From the NCBI GenBank assembly GCA_030549175.1, contig JAUKUA010000001.1:8432001-8496000 (forward strand): a stretch of DNA of 64,000 nt, read 5' to 3'. The stretch is from Lasiosphaeris hirsuta. Taxonomy: Eukaryota; Ascomycota; Sordariomycetes; Sordariales; Lasiosphaeriaceae. The notes under the pieces were generated by a model, which searched no databases, had not been told where the DNA came from, and was given only the letters and a program-made list of their open reading frames with translations. Made by a program: the position numbers and the translations under genes. Below are positions 52,762 through 62,299 of this stretch, piece after piece (within the stretch, counting starts at the first letter, position 1; every line of letters begins with the position of its first letter).

Positions 52762-53670
52762 TCACGACACAACAGGCGCTTCATGCAGATATCTCTCTTC
52801 CTGCATTCGAGCCCGGTCTTCATCCGCGGGTTGACGGTGCTTTGGAGGTCCCAAGGTCCGTGGTAGTACGGCCCGATCTGCGGTAGCCAGAAACTCGGGC
52901 GAGACGCAACGTGTTGAATTGGATGCTGGCTTGCCGCCTTGAACCGGGGCCCTTGTCCAACTGGACTCTTTCTCCATTTCAGTAATCGCCACACTATACT
53001 TATTTACTCTTTTCTGGAGTGCCCTTGCCATGCCCTCGTTTCTCGCCTCGCAAGCTAATCTCAAATCGTTCAGGAGAACGCGGCGTTTCCTGTCGTACCT
53101 GAGCTTCCGAGCATCTATCTCGTCTTCCCGGGTAATGGAGTTCTTTTTCGGCTGCGCTTGTGTCTCGGTGTCTCCCCCAGACCTCTTCGCGGCTTCGTCG
53201 GCAACCTTGTTGTCTGCTGTTTTCTGGTCCTTAGGGCTGGTAGCAGTGTCGACTGGGATTAGGTTGACCTTTTCGTCGGCTTTTAGTACCCCGAGCTGCT
53301 TGGTCTGGGGCTGCCCGGCTTTGGGCTCCCCAGCTTTGGGCTCCATTGTCTTGCACTTGTCGACTCTGGCCTTCTCGTTACTGGGCTTCTCCAGGCTAGG
53401 CGTCTCGACACTGGGCATCTCGATCATGCCCAAGCGCTTGTTCTTGGTGGGAACCGTCACTGGGACGACCCACTCGTTGTCGCTGAGGTCATCCTCTCCG
53501 ATAACCTCCCATCCGTCTTCGATAGGCTGTGAGTGCGCAGCCTCGCCGATTCTGAGGCGGCCCAGCCTGCTCACCACAAAGTCTCGCACGCGAGAGCCTT
53601 GCTCGATGGAAGAATTAAGTAGCTCCTTGAGTGTTTGGTCATCACCATGTGGCTGCGGCAGCTGCGCCAT
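52762..53670 (-). CDS. Charged hypothetical protein, 302 aa
   Basis: Single exon; the ATG at 53670 has a strong context (CAAAATGGC), while an in-frame ATG at 53733 would add 21 residues. No known domain. The sequence shows an N-terminal helical part (DDQTLKELLNSSIEQGSRVR), a short acidic patch (DGWEVIGEDDLSDNEWVVP), a long Lys/Glu/Pro-rich disordered middle with short repeats (EPKAGEPKAGQPQ, KPSNEKARVDKCK), and a basic helical segment (DARKLRYDRKRRVLLNDLRL, then ARNEGMARALQKRVNKY) likely to form a coiled coil. No signal or membrane segment. A scaffolding or nucleic-acid-associated role is possible but not shown. Confidence 0.65.
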   Translation of the reverse strand: MAQLPQPHGDDQTLKELLNSSIEQGSRVRDFVVSRLGRLRIGEAAHSQPIEDGWEVIGEDDLSDNEWVVPVTVPTKNKRLGMIEMPSVETPSLEKPSNEKARVDKCKTMEPKAGEPKAGQPQTKQLGVLKADEKVNLIPVDTATSPKDQKTADNKVADEAAKRSGGDTETQAQPKKNSITREDEIDARKLRYDRKRRVLLNDLRLACEARNEGMARALQKRVNKYSVAITEMEKESSWTRAPVQGGKPASNSTRCVSPEFLATADRAVLPRTLGPPKHRQPADEDRARMQEERYLHEAPVVS

Positions 53671-54716
53671 TTTGTTGTATTTTCGCGGGTCCGGAAGATA
53701 CCGACCTCTTGTCCGGTCAGTTGTTATTAGCATTGTTGTCGAGGGTGTTGTGCGTTGCACACACACGCACACGCACCTCGCTGACTCAAGTAGCAGCCTC
53801 AATTTGGCGAGTCAAACGGTGGAAGGTCTGATCGATAGACACAAAGGACCGCGTCACAGGAGTTCCGAGCTTTTTTCGAGTTCCTGCCGAGAGCGTTTGG
53901 GCGGTATATTAAGCCGTCTCGTTCTAGGGGCTTCTGTCCGCGGGCGGGCGCCTTTGATGCGTTGGTAGTCAGGCAATACGTTAAGAGAAATACGGGAAAG
54001 AATGTAGAGCAGAGGAAAGAGTTGCCGCCCTTGGAAAATTAATTGGCAAGAGCAGCAAAGTGTTGAGCTCCCAGAAGGTTTGATGGCTGGCCGGGAAGGC
54101 ACGGATAGGCCCACCTCGAGTTCTCCTTGCCAATTGTGCCGGCGTCAACGACAACGAACCACGGCATTTAAAAAGCCTAACAGTGCCTGACCAGGTGTCA
54201 GCTTGTCAATCAACGAGATGAAAGTCACATTCCCACGGAAGATGGAAGACACCTAGAAAGGCTATTGACCGGGTTTGCACCCCTAGCCGAACCCCTCCCG
54301 GGTAGCAGGAACCCTTTTGCAGTCGCCCTCGAAGACATCACCACCAGCCTTGCTGCACCTTGGGCAGTGGCGTACAGGACGAGTTCTTAGTCATCGAATG
54401 TCGGCACTGCCGTCTTGACGGCAACGGGCGACGTCACAAGGTCACCGGGTGATGCCAAATGTCGTAAAACACCAGGACGCATCGGGTCCGCGTCCTTGGA
54501 CACCAACGATGACCCCAAAGACGTCGAGTTCCATGACCAGCTCCATTTTCCACAACGGCAACTCGCCCCACTTTGCATGTGCTTTTGGTGATCGCAACGG
54601 GCAGAACTTGAGCTGAGTCGAGGCGCTTCCCCGCACACTGCAGCTGCCCGCACACTGCCACGGCACGCTGTGCGTACCATCCAAAGAAAGCCAGCAGGGG
54701 AACTACAGATGCAACC
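53671..54716. other. Divergent intergenic region
   Basis: About 1 kb between the divergent charged-protein and thiamine-pyrophosphokinase genes. Short CA-rich repeats at 53755-53777. No gene supported. Confidence 0.35.
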
Positions 54717-54756
54717 ATGGGCAGAGGAGGCACAGGCACGGGCACAAGCACAGGCG

Positions 54757-54795
<39 letters not shown>

Positions 54796-55814
54796 ATGCA
54801 GGCCCTGCCGCCAGTGAGCAGAAGGATTGCAGCCCAGTCCAATGGCATCCGATCGCTCTTGTGCGGGATTCCAGGCCGGTGAGGGATAATGAGCCGGAAG
54901 TTGACCAGGAGACGAAAACCGGGTTTGCTTTGATCATCCTCAATCAGCCCCTCATCCAACATCTAGGCGTGACACGACGGCTTTGGAACAATGGTTGGCG
55001 CGCCCCTTTTTATGCGCCGAAGCCCGCCTCTAAACCCCCCCCCCCCCCCCCCCTTCCCCCCTTGAGCTCATTCCTTGAACCCCAAAACCAAGCTTACAAA
55101 ACACCTAGCATTTACACACATTGCTGCTGATGGCGGTGCCAACTGCCTGTACGAGGCGGCCGGCCAGCTCGGCGACGACTCCTTCGTGAGCATACCCCCT
55201 CCCAACCGAAAAAGAACAAGTGTCCTGACTACCCTCTCCCTGACCAGGACAACCTCCGCGTCATCATCGGCGACCTCGACAGCCTGACTGGCGAGGCCCG
55301 CAGCTACTTTGAGTCATTGCCCTCCTCCAAGACGGAGGTGATCCATGACCCAGACCAGTACTCGACCGACTTTGGCAAGGCCGTCCACTATGTCCGCGCC
55401 CAGCACTCGCCGCCCACCGACATCGTCGCCATCGGCGGCCTAGGCGGCCGCGTCGACCAGGGCCTGAGCCAGCTGCACCACCTGTACCTCTTCCAGAAGC
55501 ACCCGCGCTACGACGAGGGGCGCATGTACTTGTTCAGCGGGGAGAGCCTGACCTTTCTGCTCAAGGCAGGCAGCCACCAGATCCGGGTGCGCGAGGAGGG
55601 CCAGGAGGACTTGTTTGCCAAGTACGTCGGCATCGTGCCGGTCAAGGAGCCGAGCCGCATCACGACGCAGGGCTTGGAGTGGGACGTGACGGACTGGGAG
55701 ACCGAGTTTGGCGGGCAGATGAGCACCAGCAACCATGTGCTGCCCGAGACGCAGGTGGTCGAGGTGCAGACGACTATGGATGTGCTGTTTACAATTGCTC
55801 TGAGACGGCCCTAG
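54717..55814 (+). CDS. THI80: Thiamine pyrophosphokinase
   Basis: Transfers pyrophosphate from ATP to thiamine, making the cofactor thiamine diphosphate; cytosolic. Three exons: 54717-54993, 55109-55185 and 55248-55814; product about 306 aa. The frame closes at every junction: RLWNN-A-FTHIAADGGANCLYE across intron 1 and GDDSF-DNLRVIIGDLDSL across intron 2. Family motifs are ALIILNQPL, ADGGAN (thiamine and metal binding), GDLDSL, AIGGLGGRVDQGLSQLHHLY and SGESLTFLL; the C-terminal domain has GIVPV and GLEWDVT with SNHV. The N-terminus begins with a (Gly-Thr)n tract encoded by a CACAGG repeat, absent from the core enzyme. Intron 1 contains a C-run. The gene converges on BOS1, with 238 bp between the stops. 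Confidence 0.92.
54731..54796. repeat. Coding hexanucleotide repeat (CACAGG)n
   Basis: About eleven CACAGG-type units, encoding alternating Thr and Gly near the N-terminus of thiamine pyrophosphokinase. Unit length is a multiple of three, so copy-number change would not break the frame. Confidence 0.85.
55037..55054. repeat. C homopolymer inside intron 1 of THI80
   Basis: An uninterrupted run of about 18 C in the intron, upstream of the acceptor; length may be uncertain. Confidence 0.75.
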
Positions 55815-56052
55815 TGGGGCTTGCCTGAGGACTGTTGAGTGGCCTCGAAGAGATATCTGGAGGGTGGAAAGGCTTTTCCTCCCATGGTGAGAATGCTGCC
55901 AAAACATTTGCAACCCAAGTTAGATGTAATCCATCAATTACACGCCCAAACTCCCGCGCTGAATGCTCTTGACAAAAAAGCTCGCCAGTCGTACAATCTA
56001 CACGACGGTATGTTCCACCCCCCCTTGAATGCAATAACCGCCCCACCCGACC

Positions 56053-56908
56053 TCATCGGAGGTAGTGTATCACCAACCAGCAAAACAGAAAGAACACCAC
56101 GACCCCGGCCCAGAAAATCCACTTGTCCTGCCTCGCCCTCCGGTCGATCATGCGGATCGTGTCGCCCGATATCCCCAGCGTGTTGCCGACCGAGTACAGC
56201 CTCTTTTGCGTCGACTTGAGAATCTCGCGCTGCTGGCCTAGGTCCCCGAGCACGGCCTGCCCGCGCGCCAGGTACTCGTCCAGCGCCGAGTGCGTACTGG
56301 AGAAGAACTGCTGCTCCCGCAGCGCGTGGCCCTCCCTCGCCCCCTCATCCCCACCTCCGAACCCCAGCCCGCCGCGCCCCGCCTCGGCGGTGCTCGTCGT
56401 GCGCACGTGTCCCAGCCCGTACCCAGACCCGGACCCGGACGCCGCCGCCGCCGTACTACTAGAGCTGCTATTCGCGTAGGGGTTCTCGGGCGTGCTTGTC
56501 GTGAAGGGGCGGCGGCCGAGCAGCTCGGCGCGGTTCTGGGCGTGCGCGGCGTCCTCGCGCGCCGCCTTGAGCGTGTCGACCTGGGCGCGGAATTCGGATA
56601 GCTCGGCGCGGAAGTTGCGGATGCGCTCAAATGCTTTCCCCTGCTTGACCGGGTTCAGTTCTTGCTTCGCGAGCCCGTTGTACTCGTCGATGGTGCGCGA
56701 GAAGGCCGTCAGGGAGGCCGACACGGCGCCCAGCGCTGCCGGGGTCAGGAGCGTAGAGGAGGCGTCGGTGAAGGCGGGGGACAGGGCGGAGAGGTCCTTG
56801 CGGATCGAGGTGCTCTGCTTGAGCGCTGAGTTGAAGTGGGTGTTCTGTGAGGTTAGCATTTTTCTTGGACGCCGTCGGGCTGCGAGCTTGGGACGGGAAG
56901 CTCACCAT
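56053..56908 (-). CDS. BOS1: ER-Golgi v-SNARE Bos1; intron directly after the ATG
   Basis: A SNARE for vesicle transport between ER and Golgi. Coding exons are 56908-56906 (ATG only) and 56844-56053; the 61-bp intron has a GTGAGC donor, GCTAAC branch site and CACAG acceptor. The product is about 264 aa and starts M-NTHFNSALKQSTSIRKDL, as expected for Bos1. The N-terminal helical domain is followed by a Ser/Ala/Gly-rich linker (about residues 130-175). The SNARE region is represented by LDEYLARGQAVLGDLGQQRE and LKSTQKRLYSVGNTLGISGD, followed by a basic juxtamembrane stretch (DRRARQDK) and a C-terminal tail anchor (WIFWAGVVVFFLFCWLVIHY). An ATG inside the intron (frame MLTSQ) would give a four-residue extension without splicing, but the spliced form fits the family better. 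Confidence 0.92.
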
Positions 56909-58747
56909 AGCTGCGGTTGCTGCTTTGGCGGCATTAAGTAGCCGTGTTTTGCGTGAGGGGGTTCGAAGAGTTCAAGTCCCGCCGGAGAAATAAAGGCCAG
57001 ATACCCTCGTCGTTGCGGCCTGGCAGGTTGCCAGCTTGGGGATAATGGTGCACGCGTGGAGGATCGTTGTTCGCTGCTTAGGGCCTGCAATGTGGCATTT
57101 GGAGATGCCGTCAGGGATCTGGCCAGCTTGGCCCACCCCCTGTGTGGGCAGAGCGGGATTTTTAAAGTGGAGCATATTCCTCCCCTCCCGTCGGGGCTAA
57201 AAATGCAGTGATTGTCAGTACCAACAATATCAGGCGCTGGAACGTACGTATATAGGAATGCCCCACCTAAGTTAGTATCTTAGCGATCTTTAGTGACGTG
57301 TTTTATAAGCCGAGTTGCGCCATATAAGCGAGTGCGCCACTTTTCATCGCGACACTCAAGTGAGTGTGGGGGGAATGCCCAAGTGCTAAGACCGGACGGA
57401 ATCCTATAAGCGAGAAGCCCCCGTTGGGCTCTGCTGAAGTTGGAATATCTTCAGGGCAAAGAACGATAGTGGATGGCCATACAGAACGAAAAAAATATGA
57501 TCACCGTCAGCTTTGGGCGCCATGTCAAAGTGGCGTGGAAGACCAGACAAAGTCTCCCCTCGACCCATAACGGAAATGAATCTACAAGAGCATGACCGAG
57601 GACAGGAACGACGGCTGATATTTAGAATGCGTGGGGAAAATAGGTATTAATGCCGGGTTTGAGCACGACAAATACACGCTCTTGGTCTACAGTCAACATC
57701 ACCGCTGTGGTTGGACAAACGTGCATCTCGTCGGGCAAACCGCAATCACCACTGGGCCATGAATGGGTTCGGCCGCAAATGTCTAATTTCTTGATGTGTC
57801 AGGCGTCTCTCGAAAGACGCAAAGAGCCAGACGAAACCACAACCTGCCCAACAGCTACTACCACGCCCATATTGAGCTCTTGCCGAATTTCGCCCACAAA
57901 ACTGTGATTCTGTCACCAGAAAATCTCACAGGATGCTAAGAATCGGACGAGATTCGCCACTATCAATCATCGAAATTAAGGCATGTTCACAGTTGGTAGA
58001 TACCTTGGTCTACGCCTGGCTGTGATGCTGTTTCATTCCACAAACATCTCTCTTCTCACAGGATAGCATTTCTCACAAGACCTAAAAGTCCGACGGAATC
58101 GCCACCCATTCCCTAAGCCCCTCTGACGCTGATCCGCGAGTAAACGCCTCGTGCCGTGGCCTTTCCGTGTCGGTTTGCTATGTCGTTTAATGCCAGGGAC
58201 ACGGGCGCAGAGCCTTGCTGGTCAAAACGTTCACTGACATGTCTGGCAGTTGGAACTCAATTCGCCTAGTCTCAAGTGGGTGACATCGGGGACAAGTCGC
58301 CAAAGCGAGAAAGGGGAGCAGAGCGTGGGGGCGCACGTCCGCATCATGTTTGATGGCATGGTGGGAAACTGCTTCACATATTTTGTTTGTTTGGGTTCGG
58401 GCTATTTGTCAACTCTTTGTGGCTCAAGGACCTTGACCACAAAGGTCAAACCAGGGCGCTATGCTCGATCCAACTTGAAATCAGCCCAGCGATCAATGAT
58501 AAAAAACCTGGTGGATATTGGTGGCCCTGTACATCGAGGTAAACCTCCAATTCCAATACGAGGCCTCAGATGAGATCCTCCCGTGGATGTATGCCCGCCT
58601 CGAACACGACAACACCCCAAACCCCTATTCCGGAAAGATACAGTTTACAGGTCCCAAGTGATCCCTTGAAAAACAGAACCCCCCCAAAAAAACCATTCTA
58701 TTCCCATACTCCCACATCTAGAATACACTCTCAATTCCCACCACCCA
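56909..58747. other. Long intergenic region with short repeats
   Basis: 1.84 kb without a supported gene. It contains a dispersed repeat at 57160-57212 and three copies of a CTAARANNCGGACGGAATC-like motif at about 57384, 57935 and 58080. The remainder is non-coding on inspection. Confidence 0.4.
57160..57212. repeat. Dispersed repeat, matching 39423-39474 in reverse
   Basis: TTTAAAGTGGAGCATATTCC followed by GTCGGGGCTAAAAATGCAGTG matches the reverse complement of 39423-39474 with few differences; the second half also matches 62107-62129. Confidence 0.65.
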
Positions 58748-60911
58748 TCACCCACTCTCCCACCCACTCCCAAGACTCCCACTTCCCTTCCTCCTCCTCA
58801 CACCCATGCCACTCTCCACCCTACCCAGCCCAATAACCTCACACTCGTCCCCATCGCCACCCCCATCCAGCCTCTCCAGCGTGTCCAGCACCTCCCTGGG
58901 TGGCTCGGCGCTGAAGACCAGCTGGATGTCACCATACGGACTCAGCCCAAAGTGGTGCCACGCCCTCGCGCGGACCCTCATCCCCCGCGCCCACACCTTG
59001 CGGCGCTCATACAGCGCAATAAGCAGCAGCACGGGGACGTTGACCATCCGGATAACGGCCACGTTGATGGTGTGGAAGATGCCGGGCCCGAGGATAAGCC
59101 GCAGCGGCAGCATGATAACCAGGGCGACCATGTTGAAGGGCGGGGGGTACGCAAAGATGGAGTCGCTCTTGACGCCCTGGAAGGTCAGGACGGCGCGGCG
59201 GAACTGGATCTCGGCGGCGGCGTTATCCATGATCTTGGAGAAAGTGTTGGTTAAGATGGCAACGAGGATGGTGAGGAAGAGCGTGTTGCCTAGGAAGGCA
59301 AAGGTGACGGCTAGGGTGGGGCCGAGCACCACGTGGAACTCGGCGGTGCGCTCGATGCCTGTGCCGTCGAGCCCGAACCAGATCCACAGGAGCCACTTCC
59401 CGACCGTGGCCCAGTTGGGCGCGTCGGCGTCCCACGACACCGAGGGCGAGTTGAATGTGGTACGCATGAGCCAGAGCAGGCCCAGCAGGAAGCCGGTGAA
59501 GCACCAGATGGCGATAAAGGTCAGCCGCATGAAATCGCGCATCATGGCGTGCAGCGCGATGAAGACGATGTTGTCGGGCATAAGGTTGAAGGCGATACGC
59601 GTCAGCAGGATGGGGGCGGCCGTGGTAAGCATAGGGAGTGCAAAATTTATGTCGAGGCCGAGGAGGAGCTCGACGGCGCGCACGACGCCGTAGACGCCGT
59701 ATATCAAGATAAAGGTCACGTCGAGGAAGCTCCACAGGTTCTGCGCGTGCACTTCCCACCCGTGCTCGACGATGGCGGCGAACTGCTCGAGCACCCAGCC
59801 CGCGGTGAAGATGGCGAAGGCGGCCTCGTACATGCCCATCTTGCGCGTGCCGTGCTCATTGCCGTTGCAGTGCATCATGGTCAGTACGTAGAGGGCCAGG
59901 AGGATGACGAAGTGGAAGAGCTCTATCAGGTTCCGTAGCTGGGGGACGATGAGGCGGCGGTGGTTGAGAATGGCGGCGCGGCGGGGTTCGTACAGCGATA
60001 CCGGGTGGTGTTTGTAATGGTCCGGCAGGATATCGACGAGAGAGAGGGGCGTGTATACGACAAGACCGCGGTAGACGGCGTCGACAACACGCTGGCAGGC
60101 AACCGAGGCGATGAGTATCTTGCTCTCCGACAGGATGGCTAGCTCGAGGGCCATCAGCTTGCGCTCATGGCCGCCACGCTCCTGGACGGGCCATTGCTCG
60201 GCGCGGCTCATCCGGCGGATGGCCTCGGGGGCGGCGTCGAAGGCATCGAAACCCGAGACGAGGATGTTGGCCAGGAGCAGCAACCCCGATCGGCCGGGGT
60301 TGTCCTCATGGAAGCGGCGCAGGATGCGTGCGGCGACCAATTCGCAAACGGTAGCACGGGCAATATTGACCGACTGGTGGATGGCCTCGTCGGACTGCGA
60401 GCGGAGGAACTGGACGCGGTTGGCGAGGAGGCAGTACACAGTCGAGAGATCGTCGGGGTTGTACAGCCGGTCGACGAGGGGCCGTACAACCTGCATGCTC
60501 ATGCGTGGTGCGCGCAGTTGGTCGAGGGTGTAGGGGTCGTCTACGAGGAACCCTGTTAGCCCAGGCCACAAGGGATGGGGAGAATTTGAGAGGGGCGCAT
60601 ACCGATTGCTGCGATAACCAAACGTCGAATGCTGCTTTCTGTCAGCCCCTGCTGATGCCGACGAGGTCTAGCACATGGCGTCCACACCGATGAATGGTCA
60701 CATATACAGGCATCACTTCCTCTCCCGATCGCTCGCTTGCGTTATCGCCTGCGGCTCGGCGGCGGGATCGCAGGGCCACATCGTCTTCGGTGAAGAGGGC
60801 GGCTTCGGGGTTGTTTTCGAGGTCGGAGTCGGAATCCGAGTCCAGGTCACGGCTGCGGTTGTGGTCGCGGTCGTGTGCCTCCCGCGGGCTACGGGCGGCG
60901 TCTGCACCCAT
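58748..60911 (-). CDS. YVC1: Vacuolar TRP-type cation channel (Yvc1-like)
   Basis: Three exons: 60911-60688, a 29-bp microexon 60631-60603, and 60540-58748. The joins restore VTIHR-IRRLVIAAI-DDPYTLDQLRAPR and the product is about 681 aa. Yvc1 is the fungal TRP-family channel of the vacuole that releases Ca2+ to the cytosol under osmotic shock. The cytosolic N-terminus is acidic and Ser-rich (DLDSDSDSDLENN) and followed by a helical linker domain (LLANRVQFLRSQSDEAIHQS, LLLLANILVSGFDAFD). The membrane region begins at about residue 300 (LIELFHFVILLALYVLTMMH) and contains segments such as LWSFLDVTFILIYGVYGVV, FMRLTFIAIWCFTGFLLGLL and LAVTFAFLGNTLFLTILVAI, with the putative pore around WATVGKWLLWIWFGLDGTG. 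The C-terminus is cytosolic, with LSPYGDIQLVFSAE and an acidic, Gly-rich end. Confidence 0.93.
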
Positions 60912-62094
60912 TTTACACAGGGGCTATTGGCGGGGCAGGGTCGGGCATGGCGTGGGCATTGACTTTGGGGTGGGTGGTGATGTTTGCGCTGCGAAGATCA
61001 GATTGCGAATGGGGAATTCGGATTGCGCGGCGACGTCTGAGACTCGGCTCTCGCGTCCCCTACGGCCACTGTGGGGCTTGGCTGGGACGCGATAACGTAA
61101 TTTTGGGCCAAAGCCCCTTGGCGGTGTCGGTGGCATTGCGAGTGACCAAAGATGCCAGATGTCGTGGTGGTGACTGCAGTCTGGAGGCGACTGGAAACAA
61201 TCGAGCAGCGCATGCCGGATGACGCGCAGTTTCAGTCGGCTTTCGTCAACAACAGCAATCGCATTTCGGGATAAACTTTGGCATGCGCAGGAGCGAGAGA
61301 AACACCTGGTCTGTGCGCCAAGAACAGTTGCATCAGCCCCCTGACCAGACACTTTCCCTTGTCTCTTGTCAGAAATGATTTTTACCGCCAAAAATACAGC
61401 AATCGAAGGATTCTTCGTCTTTTAGAATAACAATTGAACTACGCAAATTAGAGGGCAGAAATAGCTCGTGCCAGCAATTTACCTCCTCGCGTAACTCTAA
61501 AAACCACTGCTTGTAAGAGCGGTTTATATGTTGTGTTGATACCCAGTTGTTAGCAAGCAAAAACTCGGGCTTGCTAGGGAACAACTGGACAAGGAAGAAT
61601 ATCCCCATATTACAGGGGTAGCCCGGCTGTAACCCACTATAACCCCCCCCTCCCCCCCTTACACATCTAAAAACGGTATCTTGGTTTCGAAATACTCCTA
61701 AAAAATTTGGTGTTATTTGCACTCCCCTTTCCTCTATTTCGTGACATCTCATCTCATTCAGGTGGAAGACCCATTATAAAAATGGAGGCGAGGAGCTGCT
61801 AGTAGAGTGACTTCTTAGCTCCGACCGACGCTTTCAAGTCACCTTTTTGGCCAGTTGCCCACTAGTTAGTGTGCTTCCGATCCGGGCCTAAGGCACTTTT
61901 CTTCATTTTTACCTTATGTATGCATACTTGAGAGGGGGGGGGGGGTGATTGTTTGACTATTTTCCCCTTAAAAGCGTGTTTCAGCACTAACAGTCTAATA
62001 TGTAGCCGTGTTATTTGACCCCACCGTCCCCGCATGGTATGATTTGCCTGTGGGAGGCTTATTACAACCAATAGAATAGTGTCACGGACGGGAT

Positions 62095-62129
62095 TGAAGC
62101 CCCCTCGAGCGGGGCTAAAATTGCAGTGC
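62095..62129. repeat. Dispersed repeat, partial copy
   Basis: GGGGCTAAAATTGCAGTG is shared with 39423-39474 (reverse) and 57160-57212. Confidence 0.55.
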
Positions 62130-62159
62130 TTAACGCTCCATGATAGAAGTGCAGCGCCC

Positions 62160-62226
62160 GACACAAATCAAATGATTATTTAGCTAGTATTTGCATTTAT
62201 TCATTTGGCTTTATTTGATTTGTGTC
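62160..62226. repeat. Perfect 14-bp inverted repeat with 39-bp spacer
   Basis: GACACAAATCAAAT at 62160-62173 pairs with ATTTGATTTGTGTC at 62213-62226; the spacer is AT-rich. It could be a fold-back element end or a transcript 3' structure. Confidence 0.75.
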
Positions 62227-62299
62227 ATGGGCTGTGGAAGAGCCTTGCGAGGAGGGGGGGGAGTCAAATAAAACTCTAAAAAAATGAGATTTGCTAGGG

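Larger units (their letters stand above)
60912..62299. other. Intergenic region with repeats
   Basis: No supported gene. Contains short C-runs (61646-61664), a G-run (61936-61947), the dispersed repeat at 62095-62129 and a 14-bp inverted repeat at 62160-62226 just before the transposon copy. Confidence 0.35.

Noticed and set aside
54722..54797. CRISPR-like or satellite array
   Set aside because: It is a simple CACAGG hexamer repeat in coding sequence with no spacers.
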